A stretch of DNA of 64,000 nucleotides from an uncultured Eubacterium sp. (lineage in GTDB: Bacteria > Bacillota > Clostridia > Lachnospirales > Lachnospiraceae). The stretch is taken from the NCBI GenBank assembly GCA_934320655.1, contig CAKRFN010000006.1, positions 1 to 64,000 of the forward strand, given 5' to 3'. How positions within the stretch are numbered: position 1 is the first letter of the stretch; each line of letters opens with the position of its first letter. Both the position numbers and the translations under genes were made by a program. The notes beneath the pieces are model-generated. The model was not told the DNA's origin and ran no database searches. It saw only the letters and a list, made by a program, of their open reading frames with translations. Below are positions 16,035-24,785 of this stretch, in pieces.

Positions 16035-17279
16035 CTATGCCTCCCTTGCTCTCAGCTTTGCTTTCAGTTCCTGATATTCCGTAGTAAGTTCTAAAGCAAG
16101 GTAGTCAGGGATTTCATCTAAATACATCTCCAGATCGGCTATCTCATCATAATCCTCCGGCTCAAGCACTGATTTATTTGCTATCCTCTTATAATTTTCA
16201 AATTTTTCCCGAAGCTCAGCAGATAACTCATCTGCATGAAAATATCCCTCAACAATGCCACTATAAGGTACATCTGACAATCCATTCTCAACAAGTAAAT
16301 TCTTTTCCAGATCATAGATAATAACATTGTCTATGCTATTGAGAATGAACGGCGAATGACTGGATACTATGAATTGAACATTGGGAAATACCGTTGTAAG
16401 CAGCTTCATTACATTTTTCTGCAATTCAAGATGCAGATGTGTCTCTATTTCATCAATTAAAACTACACCCGATATGTTGAAATCAAACGATCTACCGGTC
16501 TTCTTTTCCATTCGGATCATAAGATCGACCACTATATCCAAAACAGCCGCATATCCACTTGAAAGTGTATTGAAATCAAACGACTCTCTTTTATCCATTA
16601 CAATTGAAAATTTAAATGTTTCCTCATCAAAATCCAGTCTGACAGACTCATCATCAAAGATCTGTTTCAGAAGTCCATTAAAATTCTCAAACCAAGCAGA
16701 AATAGCATCTGCCTTGTCTTTCTTTCCATTCGAACGTGCTAAAGCTTCCGTCATTTTTAAATCAAGCAAATACTTTATAAATTCTTTTCGGGGCATGTCA
16801 TCTATTCCATAATCCGATTTCAATTGAACCTTTTCCACATGTTTAGGTTCCTCAGCGTCAAACACACGCTCAGCTTTATAATATGCCACCACAAAATTTC
16901 CTGCTTCAAATCTTTTCTTTATCTCAACAAAAGAATTATTAAACTCAAGCCAGACACCTGCAACAGCGTTTTTTAATCTTTCTTCTTTATACTTCAAAAC
17001 CTCCTCGCTTTGACTCAAACTAAATTCATCATATTTTTTCGCAAAGTATTTTTTTCTCTGCTTTGCATCATTTATGTCTTCCAATAATCGTTCCGGGCTT
17101 CTTCCTGATGTAACCGTACCAATAAACGTCGCCATTGCATCAAGGACACTGGTTTTTCCACTACCATTCTTACCTGTCAATATCAGATGTCTGCATTGAT
17201 TTTCTTTAAGCGGTATACATATTTCTTTCAGATGACGAACTTTGTTTATTTTTATGTTCTTTATAAATATCTGCTCCAT
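16035..17279 (-). CDS. ptuA: ABC/SMC-type ATPase, PtuA-like (Septu defence)
   Basis: A 414-residue protein starting at the ATG at 17279, which has GGAGG 8 nt upstream. A longer frame to 17420 runs back through a terminator hairpin and is not the real start. Seen: Walker A T-G-K-N-G-S-G-K-T near residues 35-43, an ABC-signature-like L-S-S-G-Y near 250, Walker B V-L-I-D-E-I-E-T-H and an H-loop S-S-H-S-P-F. This is the AAA_15/21 OLD-like ATPase of Septu. First gene of a two-gene defence operon. Confidence 0.82.
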   Translation of the reverse strand: MEQIFIKNIKINKVRHLKEICIPLKENQCRHLILTGKNGSGKTSVLDAMATFIGTVTSGRSPERLLEDINDAKQRKKYFAKKYDEFSLSQSEEVLKYKEERLKNAVAGVWLEFNNSFVEIKKRFEAGNFVVAYYKAERVFDAEEPKHVEKVQLKSDYGIDDMPRKEFIKYLLDLKMTEALARSNGKKDKADAISAWFENFNGLLKQIFDDESVRLDFDEETFKFSIVMDKRESFDFNTLSSGYAAVLDIVVDLMIRMEKKTGRSFDFNISGVVLIDEIETHLHLELQKNVMKLLTTVFPNVQFIVSSHSPFILNSIDNVIIYDLEKNLLVENGLSDVPYSGIVEGYFHADELSAELREKFENYKRIANKSVLEPEDYDEIADLEMYLDEIPDYLALELTTEYQELKAKLRAREA

Positions 17280-17314
17280 TTGTAATCCTCCGCGAAAATG
17301 ATTTATTTTTATTC

Positions 17315-17353
17315 TATCACAATATGATTCCAAGTAAATCTTTTTATCACAAT
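17315..17353. promoter_or_regulatory. Direct repeats upstream of ptuA
   Basis: Two copies of TATCACAAT (17315-17323 and 17345-17353) start 30 bp apart in the presumed promoter region. TAGAAT near the start-proximal copy may be the -10 box. They are possible operator sites. Confidence 0.25.
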
Positions 17354-17367
17354 AATATTTTATCCAA

Positions 17368-17415
17368 AAAGAGAACCCTGAATCCTCAGAATCAGAGGAT
17401 CTCGGGTTCTCTTTT
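17368..17415 (-). terminator. Terminator of the autolysin gene
   Basis: AAAGAGAACCC/GGGTTCTCTTT 11-bp stem with an inner ATCCTC/GAGGAT stem and five T on the minus-strand 3' side. It lies 25 bp after the autolysin stop. Confidence 0.8.
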
Positions 17416-17439
17416 GCCATATATAATATATGTTTGGTC

Positions 17440-19977
17440 TTAATAACTCAACAACGAGCTGATATAGTCATCCCTGAGACTGTAACCATAGTTCTTTCCG
17501 GTTGCCCAGCCTGCTCCGGTGGGGTTCTCGTGAACGCCGAGCCACTCAACGTAGATCGCTGCGCAACGGGTCACGTAGGTGAACCGCGGGTCTACGCACT
17601 CCCTATTCAGCGGCTGGTCGCTGGCGTATGCCTTTAAGTGCTGTACCTGCGCGCGGATACCGGTCTGTACATCCGGAAATTCTGCACCTGCCGCGCCGCC
17701 CCCGGTCGCTCCGATTCCGCCGAAGTTGCACTGTTCAGGCTGTACGTCTCCGCCAAAGCGCAGGAAACCGGTTTCTTTACAGATCTGTGCAAAGAGCACT
17801 TCCGCCTTTACACCCTCTGCTTTTGCCTCATTGTATACGATCTTGCAGAAGTCCTTTAAGGTCGGTGCGCCGTATTCACTGTAGATCTCCTCGGGATAGA
17901 CGCCGCCGCGCGCGATGTACCAGTTTGCCATTTTTGCTGCAGTCGTGCTGCTCTCTCCCATGATCGCGTATCCGGGTGTAACGGCTCTCGGATCTGAGAC
18001 ATAGGAAAGTACCGTTTTTTTCGACTGGGTCACATATGCGCGTACTTTATAATAATAAGTAGTTCCGATCTCTGTGCCTGAAGTATCGAGGTAAGTTACC
18101 GTGCTTGAACCCTTTACGGTAGCGATGCGCGTATAACCGCCTTCCTCGGTCTCACTGCGGTAAATCCTGTAACCTTCCGCAAACGGTGTTTTTGACCATG
18201 TCAGTGACACACCGGGCTTTTTGCCGGAAATAGACACATCCGTAAATTCCGGTGTCTTAAAGTTGAACACATCAAAGTAATCCGAATACATGGATGATCC
18301 CTTGACAACACCGTGCTCATTGTATGCTTTCACACGGTAATAATACTCTTTTGCAATCTCTACCTTTGTATCAATATAGCTGGTCGTCGCCTCTCCCTTT
18401 AAGGTAGCGACAGTCTGATACGTGCCGTTTTCACCTGTTTTGCGCTGTAACGCATATCTGGATGCTCCGCTGACCTGCGACCATGTGACCTTGATCTTGC
18501 CGTCGCTGCGCAGTGTCGTCCGCTTGATTTCCGGCGGATCGAGATAGCTGACTGTCACTGTCGTGGACATTTTACCGTAACCCTCATTGCCATACAGATA
18601 ATGAAGCGGACGGATCCGATAACGATAGGTGATCTCGCTGAATATGTCATTGTCTGTGTAGGTTGTCCGTGACGGATCGTCAATCTCTGCGATGCGTACA
18701 TAGCTGCCACCATCCTCACTGCGGGAGATCACATATCCATCTGCGTCTGACATTGCCTTCCACGTGAGTTTCATGCTCTCTCCGCTCTGTTTGACCTCGG
18801 TAAGCTGTGTGCCGCCAATCACATTTCCCTTTAAGATCCGCGACTCCGGACTGTAATAGGTGACACCATTCATCTTCCGGTAGGCTTTTACTTTATAATA
18901 GTAGTTTTTGTTTAATGCAAGTCCGGTATCCACATAGGTTGTGTTGTAGCTGCCGGTGACTGTCGCAATTTTTTTATAACCGCTGTTTTTCTTTTCTGAG
19001 CGGTATACGAGATAGCCGCGTGCGTCCTCCTGCTCATCCCATGAGATCTCCAACTGCTTATAGCCCGGCGCGCTCAGTGTCACTGCCGGCTTGTCCAGTC
19101 CGATATACTCCAGTCCGTAGTAGTTCACGATACCCTTGACATCTGCGAGCGCGAGCGCTTTGAGCTGTGCATCAGTGCCCAGATAGTTTTTCCGATCAGC
19201 CTCACACGATACAAATGCGTGCTCTACGATAAGTCCGGTGAGGTTTTGCAGTTTGGAATTACGGATCACGCTGTAATAATCAGCCAGACTGCCATCCTTA
19301 TATTTCGTTTTATTCTCGGAATCCCTAGTCCGGATGCCCAGATCTGTAAGTCCGAGTGAGGTCAACTGGTCGAGAATGCTCTGTGCGAGTCCTGCGCCCT
19401 CAGTGCCCAGTTTCGGACGATAATTGCTGTTGGGATAAAATACCATGCTTCCGCTCGTATTCAGATTGGAAGAAGCATTGTTATGTATACTGATGAATAC
19501 ATCCGCTCCCGCCGCCGCTGCCTGCTCGACACGCGCGCTGAGCTCGACTGCCTGATCGCTGTCCCGGGTCAGATAGACCTGTACTCCGGCGTATTCTGCC
19601 ATGTATGCTTTGATATACTGTGCAATTTTCAGGTTTACATCCTTTTCCTGCATTCCGCCGTAGACTGCTCCCGTGTCCGAACCACCGTGTCCGGCATCGA
19701 TCGCGATGATCATATCTCCGTTATCTGCCGCCGCTATCTGCGCCTGTGATGCAGGTATGTCCGCCAGATCACTCAGGTCATTTGTCACATCCTCCTCTCC
19801 GGCTGCATCGATAATGCCGAGTGACCGCAGGCTCTGCGTCCGCGTCTGCGCGGCGTATACCGGTGTCAGATCTCCCGGCAGTGTACATATCAGTGTCGCC
19901 GCTGCCAGCAATCCCGCAACTGTACGCCGCAGAATATGCCGTGTAGTTGGCATGTGGTTTTTCGTGTGTAATTTCAT
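17440..19977 (-). CDS. Secreted bifunctional autolysin: amidase + FN3 repeats + glucosaminidase
   Basis: 845 residues with an N-terminal signal peptide (R-R-T-V-A-G-L-L-A-A-A then A-Q-T). Domain 1 (about 88-275) is N-acetylmuramoyl-L-alanine amidase type 3: zinc ligands in D-A-G-H-G-G, Q-E-K-D and S-I-H-N-N-A, catalytic Glu in V-E-H-A-F-V-S. Four fibronectin-III-like modules follow, each with a Y-Y-Y-K-V-K-A-Y type strand. Domain 3 (about 690-845) resembles a GH73 endo-beta-N-acetylglucosaminidase with C-K-E-T-G as the likely catalytic Glu. It cuts both peptide and glycan bonds of peptidoglycan and probably acts in cell separation or wall turnover. Start ATG with AAAGGA upstream. Single-gene unit with its own terminator. 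Confidence 0.85.
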   Translation of the reverse strand: MKLHTKNHMPTTRHILRRTVAGLLAAATLICTLPGDLTPVYAAQTRTQSLRSLGIIDAAGEEDVTNDLSDLADIPASQAQIAAADNGDMIIAIDAGHGGSDTGAVYGGMQEKDVNLKIAQYIKAYMAEYAGVQVYLTRDSDQAVELSARVEQAAAAGADVFISIHNNASSNLNTSGSMVFYPNSNYRPKLGTEGAGLAQSILDQLTSLGLTDLGIRTRDSENKTKYKDGSLADYYSVIRNSKLQNLTGLIVEHAFVSCEADRKNYLGTDAQLKALALADVKGIVNYYGLEYIGLDKPAVTLSAPGYKQLEISWDEQEDARGYLVYRSEKKNSGYKKIATVTGSYNTTYVDTGLALNKNYYYKVKAYRKMNGVTYYSPESRILKGNVIGGTQLTEVKQSGESMKLTWKAMSDADGYVISRSEDGGSYVRIAEIDDPSRTTYTDNDIFSEITYRYRIRPLHYLYGNEGYGKMSTTVTVSYLDPPEIKRTTLRSDGKIKVTWSQVSGASRYALQRKTGENGTYQTVATLKGEATTSYIDTKVEIAKEYYYRVKAYNEHGVVKGSSMYSDYFDVFNFKTPEFTDVSISGKKPGVSLTWSKTPFAEGYRIYRSETEEGGYTRIATVKGSSTVTYLDTSGTEIGTTYYYKVRAYVTQSKKTVLSYVSDPRAVTPGYAIMGESSTTAAKMANWYIARGGVYPEEIYSEYGAPTLKDFCKIVYNEAKAEGVKAEVLFAQICKETGFLRFGGDVQPEQCNFGGIGATGGGAAGAEFPDVQTGIRAQVQHLKAYASDQPLNRECVDPRFTYVTRCAAIYVEWLGVHENPTGAGWATGKNYGYSLRDDYISSLLSY

Positions 19978-20108
19978 GCTAGTTCCTTTCTGGTGCCTGT
20001 TTCTACTTTCTTTTAAAAACTTCTAAAAAAACGTTACTTTATAATAGTACGGACAAAACCGGTTCATTTTTAGGGTCTGCCCGCTACTGCGGCATGACAG
20101 CAAATAAG

Positions 20109-20133
20109 ACGGCATCGTTGTTTCGGTGCCGCC
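20109..20133 (-). terminator. Terminator-like hairpin after arcC
   Basis: GACGGCATCG/CGGTGCCGCC imperfect stem with a 5-6 nt loop, followed on the minus strand by TTATTTG, about 25 bp after the arcC stop. Confidence 0.45.
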
Positions 20134-20156
20134 TCATATATGCACTGTAACTATTT

Positions 20157-21104
20157 TTATTTATGGATCACTGTTCCGTCCAATGTTTCTTTTCCGGTCT
20201 CCGGACGGATGCCGAGCCGCGCGATCGTTGCCTTACGGATGGCTGAATTACCGATAAAGTCAATGGCTGCCTCGATCTTCGGCAGGATCGTGCCTTCCTC
20301 AAACACGCCCTCATGGATGTATTCCTGCGCCTCAGCAGTGCTCATCTGCTCGATCGGACGCTGATTGGGCTGACCGTAATCAAGGTATACGTGATCTTCC
20401 CCTGTCAGAATAATCAGTTCATCCGCATCGACCAGCTCCGCGAGCTTTGCTGCTGCGAGATCCTTTTCAATGACAGCACTTGCTCCCTGTAGGTTGTGCG
20501 CCTGATCCAGCACCGGAATACCGCCGCCGCCACATGCGATCACGACCTGATCCGCATCCACGAGTGCCCGGATGCTGTCGATCTCCACGATACCGATCGG
20601 TTTCGGAGCTGCCACGATACGGCGGTAACCGCCCTCTACCGCAGTGATGTGATTGCCCTTTTTCTCCTCTGCGTCTGCATCCTCACGGTTCATCACACGC
20701 CCGATGATCTTGGTCGGCTCATAAAACGCCTCATCATACGGATCTACCGTTACCTGTGTGAGTATGGTCGCTACCGGCTTGTAAATGCCGCGGTTTAACA
20801 GCTCGGTACGAATCGCATTCTGCAAATCGTAGCCGATATAGCCCTGACTCATCGCGGAGCAGACACTCATCGGTGTCGCTGTATATTCCGGATATAATCT
20901 GGCAAACTCTGACATGGCGGTATGGATCATGCCGACCTGCGGCCCGTTGCTGTGGGTGATGATGACCTGCGCATCCTCGCTGATCAGATCTGCGACTGCT
21001 TTTGCGGTGCGCTTTGTCGCCTCTTTCTGCTCCGGCAGCGTCGTTCCGAGTGCCTCATGTCCGAGTGCTATGACAATTTTTCTTTTTTTCATGCCGTTTT
21101 TCAT
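20157..21104 (-). CDS. arcC: Carbamate kinase
   Basis: 315 residues from the ATG at 21104, which has GGAGG 8 nt upstream. A GTG five codons earlier overlaps that site and is unlikely. Amino-acid-kinase fold: the start K-I-V-I-A-L-G-H (usually G-G/G-N), T-H-S-N-G-P-Q-V-G, V-I-A-C-G-G-G-G-I-P-V and the A-S-A-V-I-E-K-D-L-A lysine region. It makes ATP from carbamoyl phosphate and ADP, or the reverse. arcA and arcB are not adjacent, so the carbamoyl-phosphate source (arginine, agmatine, citrulline or purine breakdown) is not shown. Monocistronic by context. Confidence 0.88.
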   Translation of the reverse strand: MKNGMKKRKIVIALGHEALGTTLPEQKEATKRTAKAVADLISEDAQVIITHSNGPQVGMIHTAMSEFARLYPEYTATPMSVCSAMSQGYIGYDLQNAIRTELLNRGIYKPVATILTQVTVDPYDEAFYEPTKIIGRVMNREDADAEEKKGNHITAVEGGYRRIVAAPKPIGIVEIDSIRALVDADQVVIACGGGGIPVLDQAHNLQGASAVIEKDLAAAKLAELVDADELIILTGEDHVYLDYGQPNQRPIEQMSTAEAQEYIHEGVFEEGTILPKIEAAIDFIGNSAIRKATIARLGIRPETGKETLDGTVIHK

Positions 21105-21160
21105 TCTGTTTTCCTCCACGGAAATTTTCTATACAATGCTAATCTTTAGTCTATCACATG

Positions 21161-21194
21161 AAAAGGCATGATTCAAGCGCGAATCATGCCTTTT
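21161..21194 (-). terminator. Terminator of htrA
   Basis: Perfect 14-bp stem AAAAGGCATGATTC/GAATCATGCCTTTT with a 6-nt loop, four T on the minus-strand side, 24 bp after the htrA stop. Confidence 0.8.
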
Positions 21195-21217
21195 CGATCT
21201 TAGAAACCTTATGAAAA

Positions 21218-22720
21218 TTAGTTTTTGCTGCCGAGTGTTACTTCGACTTTCTGCTCAACATATTTGCCGTTATCGGCACGGTTGATCGTGATATTGACCT
21301 TGGTGCCTGCTGCGCGGTACTGTAACAGCTCCTGCATCTCTTCCATGGTGCTTACATCCTGTCCGTCAAAGGCGGTGATGATGTCACCCTGCTGGATGCC
21401 TGCCTCTGCTGCTGCGCTGCCCTCATACACCTTTGCAACGTAGATACCGCTGGGCATATTGTACATCTGTGATACGGAATCATCGACATCGATACCGCTG
21501 ACTCCGAGGAATGCTGCCTTGTCGTCTGTGACTTTTTCTCTGGTGATCAGCTCATTGATGATCGGTGCTGCGGTCGTCATAGGAATTGCAAAACCGACAC
21601 CGTCCACATATTCTCCACCCATCTTGGAGGAATTGATGCCGATGACTTCACCCTTTGCATTGAGCAGTGCGCCGCCGGAGTTACCGGGGTTGATGCTGGC
21701 ATCTGTCTGTGTCAGTGTATTGGCATAGGTCTCGCCCGTTGTGCTGTCCTGTGCGGTTACTTCACGGTTCAATGCACTGATGATGCCGCTGGTCACTGAC
21801 TGTCCGTAGCCTAATGCATTACCGATGGCGATCACCGGCTCACCGACTTTCTCGTTGCCCTCGTCATTGATGGTGGCGATGCGGATCGCATCCATGGTTT
21901 CCTGCTCAACATCATCCTTTGCGACTTTGACGACTGCCAGATCGTTGCTGGGACTGGTGCCTTTGACCTCCGCTGCGACGGTGTTGTCATCGCAGAACTT
22001 GACGGTCAGTGTCTTTGCGCCGTCTACTACGTGGTTGTTGGTTGCGATATAGAGGTATTTGTCATCCTCGCTGACGATGATACCGCTGCCCGCGTAGTCG
22101 TTTTCCTGTGAGTAGGTCTGTCCGAACCATGTGCGGTACTCGGTCTCTGTCATGTTCGTAATTGACACGATACTGGGCATTGCCTCTTCAACGATGCCGG
22201 ATACATCGGTAGCAATGACACCACCACTGAGTGCGGTCGATGTCGTCTTGTCACTTTCCTGTGAAGTCGTAGCCAGTGCGGAGGTCTGCTCCTGTACAAC
22301 GGTCTGCTCCTTTTCCGGAATCAGATAATAATTGACTCCGCCAAACACACCGCCTGCGACGAGTCCAAACGTCGCTGCCAGACATGCACATTTGGCTAAT
22401 GTCACACCAAAGCCGTGCGGCTTGTTCTGTCTGTTTGCACGTTTCTCCTGACGGCGGCGCTCCCTGCGCGCCTTGCGGCTGTTGTCCTCCTCCATCGTAC
22501 GGCGCTCGTAGGGGCTGTAGTAACGGTCCTGTGACTGCTGGTTCTGCGTCTGGCTCTGTCCCTGCGCCTGCTGGCTGTAAGTCTGCTCCGCGCCCGCTCC
22601 GGTATAACTGTAGCTGTTATTGTCCGGATCTACTGGATAGCCGTTCATATTACCGGTGTTGTAGTTGTTCTGTCCATAGCTGTTATAGCCGTTTTGATTG
22701 TCGTTGTTATAATTGTCCAT
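21218..22720 (-). CDS. htrA: HtrA/DegP-type membrane-anchored serine protease with PDZ domain
   Basis: 500 residues. An unusually long cytoplasmic N-terminus rich in N, Y, Q and G (about 1-75), a basic stretch, then one transmembrane segment (about 106-128). The trypsin-like domain has catalytic His in N-N-H-V-V-D-G near 229, Asp in N-D-L-A-V-V near 258 and Ser in P-G-N-S-G-G near 346. One PDZ domain follows (about 400-490). It degrades or refolds misfolded exported proteins at the cell surface. Good ribosome binding site AAGGAGG. It stands alone between glmS and arcC. Confidence 0.9.
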   Translation of the reverse strand: MDNYNNDNQNGYNSYGQNNYNTGNMNGYPVDPDNNSYSYTGAGAEQTYSQQAQGQSQTQNQQSQDRYYSPYERRTMEEDNSRKARRERRRQEKRANRQNKPHGFGVTLAKCACLAATFGLVAGGVFGGVNYYLIPEKEQTVVQEQTSALATTSQESDKTTSTALSGGVIATDVSGIVEEAMPSIVSITNMTETEYRTWFGQTYSQENDYAGSGIIVSEDDKYLYIATNNHVVDGAKTLTVKFCDDNTVAAEVKGTSPSNDLAVVKVAKDDVEQETMDAIRIATINDEGNEKVGEPVIAIGNALGYGQSVTSGIISALNREVTAQDSTTGETYANTLTQTDASINPGNSGGALLNAKGEVIGINSSKMGGEYVDGVGFAIPMTTAAPIINELITREKVTDDKAAFLGVSGIDVDDSVSQMYNMPSGIYVAKVYEGSAAAEAGIQQGDIITAFDGQDVSTMEEMQELLQYRAAGTKVNITINRADNGKYVEQKVEVTLGSKN

Positions 22721-22736
22721 ATGTCATGCCTCCTTA

Positions 22737-22796
22737 AAACTGAGCTGTTTTTTCATCCGTTTGAAGTTCTTTCCTTCATCTGATACTGCTCAGTTT
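22737..22796. promoter_or_regulatory. Inverted repeat in the htrA leader
   Basis: AAACTGAGC (22737-22745) and GCTCAGTTT (22788-22796) are perfect inverted 9-mers 42 nt apart in the leader just upstream of the htrA ribosome binding site. The outer arm overlaps a TATAAA. They could form a leader hairpin or a paired operator. Confidence 0.3.
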
Positions 22797-22858
22797 ATAA
22801 GAAAGTTGTGTCTGAATTGTGTTCTAACTTTGTCATTCCTGTGTAATTTTACCTGAAA

Positions 22859-24694
22859 TCACTCTACTGTGACAGATTTTGCGAGATTTCTCGGCTTATC
22901 CACATCACAGCCCCTGCCGACGGATACATAATACGCAAAGAGCTGTAACGGTATGATCGCGAGTGAATTCGTAAAATATTTATTCGTCTGCGGAATGTAG
23001 ATCACATAATCCGCATTTTTTTCGATCTCCGTATTGTCCTCGTTCGTGACTGCGAGCACAACTGCTCCGCGGGAACGCACTTCAACGATGTTGCTCAGTG
23101 TCTTTTTATACAGATCCTTCTGTGTCACGAGCGCAGCAACAAGCGTGCCCTCCTCAATCAGAGAGATCGTTCCGTGCTTGAGTTCTCCGGCTGCATACGC
23201 CTCGGAATGAATATAGGAAATCTCCTTGAGCTTGAGCGAGCCCTCCATGCCGATCGCGTAGTCAATACCCCTGCCAATGAAAAATACATCACGCGCGCCG
23301 ACGTAGCGGTTGGCGATCTTCTGGATATGTTCCTTGTTGGCGAGCAGCATCTCAATCTGGGCAGGGATGGCTTTGAGGTCTGTGAGCATTTCCGCTACTT
23401 CCTCGTCGGTGACCTGACCTTTCACCTGTGCAAAATGGATCGCGAGCAGATAATGCGCGATCAACTGTGCCGTATATGCCTTTGTCGTAGCGACTGCGAT
23501 CTCGGGGCCTGCCCATGTATACATGACACGGTCTGCCTCACGCGCGATCGAGCTGCCTACCACATTGATGATGCCGAGTGTCTTGACTCCCTGCGCCTTT
23601 GCCTCACGCAGTGCCGCGAGCGAATCTGCCGTCTCTCCGGACTGACTGATGATCACGACGAGGTCATTTTGGTTCAGGATCGGATCGCGGTAACGGAATT
23701 CGCTGGCAAGATCAACCTCAACCGGAATACGCGCCAGACCTTCCATAATATATTTTGCCGTCACACCCGTATGGTAGGCGCTGCCGCACGCTACAATATG
23801 GATGCGTTCGATCGCGCAGATCTCCTCATCGCTCATACCGAGCTCCTCGATCACGATCTGTCCGTCCTTGATGCGCGGGCTGAGTGTATCACGCACGGTC
23901 TTGGGCTGTTCATACATCTCCTTGAGCATGAAATGCTCGTAGCCGCCCTTCTCTGCGGCATTGATATCCCATTCAATCGTGCGGCTCGTCTTTTCGATTG
24001 GCTCGCCGTCAATGTTATAAAATTTAATATCATCCTCTGTGAGACATGCAATCTCCTCGTTCTCAATAAAATACACATCACGTGTGTATTTGAGGATCGC
24101 GGGCACATCGGAAGCAATCAGATTGCCGTCTTTGGATTTGCCGACGATGAGCGGTGCATCCTTGCGCAGCGCATAGACATGATCCGGCTGCTCTGCAAAA
24201 ATGATGCCGAGCGCATAGGAACCCTCCACGCGGTGCATAACCTTGGTGATCGTATCGATAATATCACCGTTTGTCTTTTTATAATAGTAGTCTAAAAGCT
24301 GTGCAACGACCTCGGTATCTGTATCAGAAGTAAATTCATAGCCGTGATCGAGCAGCTTTTTCTTTAATTTTAAATAGTTCTCTATAATACCGTTGTGTAC
24401 GACTGCAATACTGCCTGCGGTGTTGCACTGCGGATGCGCATTGCGGTCGCTCGGCTCGCCATGCGTCGCCCAACGGGTGTGTCCGATGCCGACTGTACCG
24501 GGCATCGTGCTGCCGTCATGGGTCAGCTCGCTCAGCACCTTGAGCCGTCCGGTACTTTTTTCCACTCGAATGTTCTGTCCATCATAGACTGCCAATCCTG
24601 CCGAGTCATAGCCCCGGTATTCCAGCTTGGACAGTCCATCCAAAAGGATCGGCGCTGCCTGCTGTCTACCTATAAATCCTACGATTCCACACAT
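22859..24694 (-). CDS. glmS: Glutamine--fructose-6-phosphate aminotransferase
   Basis: 611 residues, usual GlmS length. N-terminal class II glutaminase with the catalytic Cys right after Met (M-C-G-I-V-G-F-I-G), C-terminal pair of SIS sugar-isomerase domains (S-Q-S-G-E-T-A-D-S and the C-terminal K-P-R-N-L-A-K-S-V-T-V-E). It makes glucosamine-6-phosphate, the first step to UDP-GlcNAc, which GlmM (28.9 kb) then processes. AGGAGG 8 nt upstream. The 91-bp upstream gap is too short to hold a glmS ribozyme. Confidence 0.96.
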   Translation of the reverse strand: MCGIVGFIGRQQAAPILLDGLSKLEYRGYDSAGLAVYDGQNIRVEKSTGRLKVLSELTHDGSTMPGTVGIGHTRWATHGEPSDRNAHPQCNTAGSIAVVHNGIIENYLKLKKKLLDHGYEFTSDTDTEVVAQLLDYYYKKTNGDIIDTITKVMHRVEGSYALGIIFAEQPDHVYALRKDAPLIVGKSKDGNLIASDVPAILKYTRDVYFIENEEIACLTEDDIKFYNIDGEPIEKTSRTIEWDINAAEKGGYEHFMLKEMYEQPKTVRDTLSPRIKDGQIVIEELGMSDEEICAIERIHIVACGSAYHTGVTAKYIMEGLARIPVEVDLASEFRYRDPILNQNDLVVIISQSGETADSLAALREAKAQGVKTLGIINVVGSSIAREADRVMYTWAGPEIAVATTKAYTAQLIAHYLLAIHFAQVKGQVTDEEVAEMLTDLKAIPAQIEMLLANKEHIQKIANRYVGARDVFFIGRGIDYAIGMEGSLKLKEISYIHSEAYAAGELKHGTISLIEEGTLVAALVTQKDLYKKTLSNIVEVRSRGAVVLAVTNEDNTEIEKNADYVIYIPQTNKYFTNSLAIIPLQLFAYYVSVGRGCDVDKPRNLAKSVTVE

Positions 24695-24734
24695 ATTATG
24701 TTCCTCCTGTCTGTTTTGCCAATATATCCAAGAT

Positions 24735-24760
24735 TACCCGAGAACAGATGTCCTCGGGTA
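24735..24760 (-). terminator. Hairpin between the LCP gene and glmS
   Basis: TACCCGAG/CTCGGGTA 8-bp stem, loop 10 nt, 26 bp after the LCP stop. The T-run is poor, so it may be a partial terminator or leader structure of glmS. Confidence 0.4.
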
Positions 24761-24785
24761 TCATTTTGCTTGTATGATTGTTCTG

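Noticed and set aside
15374..17279. Retron with PtuAB effector
   Set aside because: The HNH and ATPase pair can accompany retrons, but no reverse transcriptase or msr/msd-like RNA lies within several kb. Plain Septu fits better.
17280..17420. N-terminal extension of the PtuA-like ATPase
   Set aside because: The extra 47 codons read through the autolysin terminator hairpin and the direct repeats of the promoter region; the ATG at 17279 has the ribosome binding site.
23174..24295. Long plus-strand open frame (373 codons) opposite glmS
   Set aside because: It is fully antisense to a clear GlmS, has no ribosome binding site and its composition is that of a complementary-strand shadow.
24695..24785. 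glmS ribozyme
   Set aside because: The whole gap between the LCP stop and the glmS start is 91 bp and holds only a simple hairpin, too little for the catalytic core.
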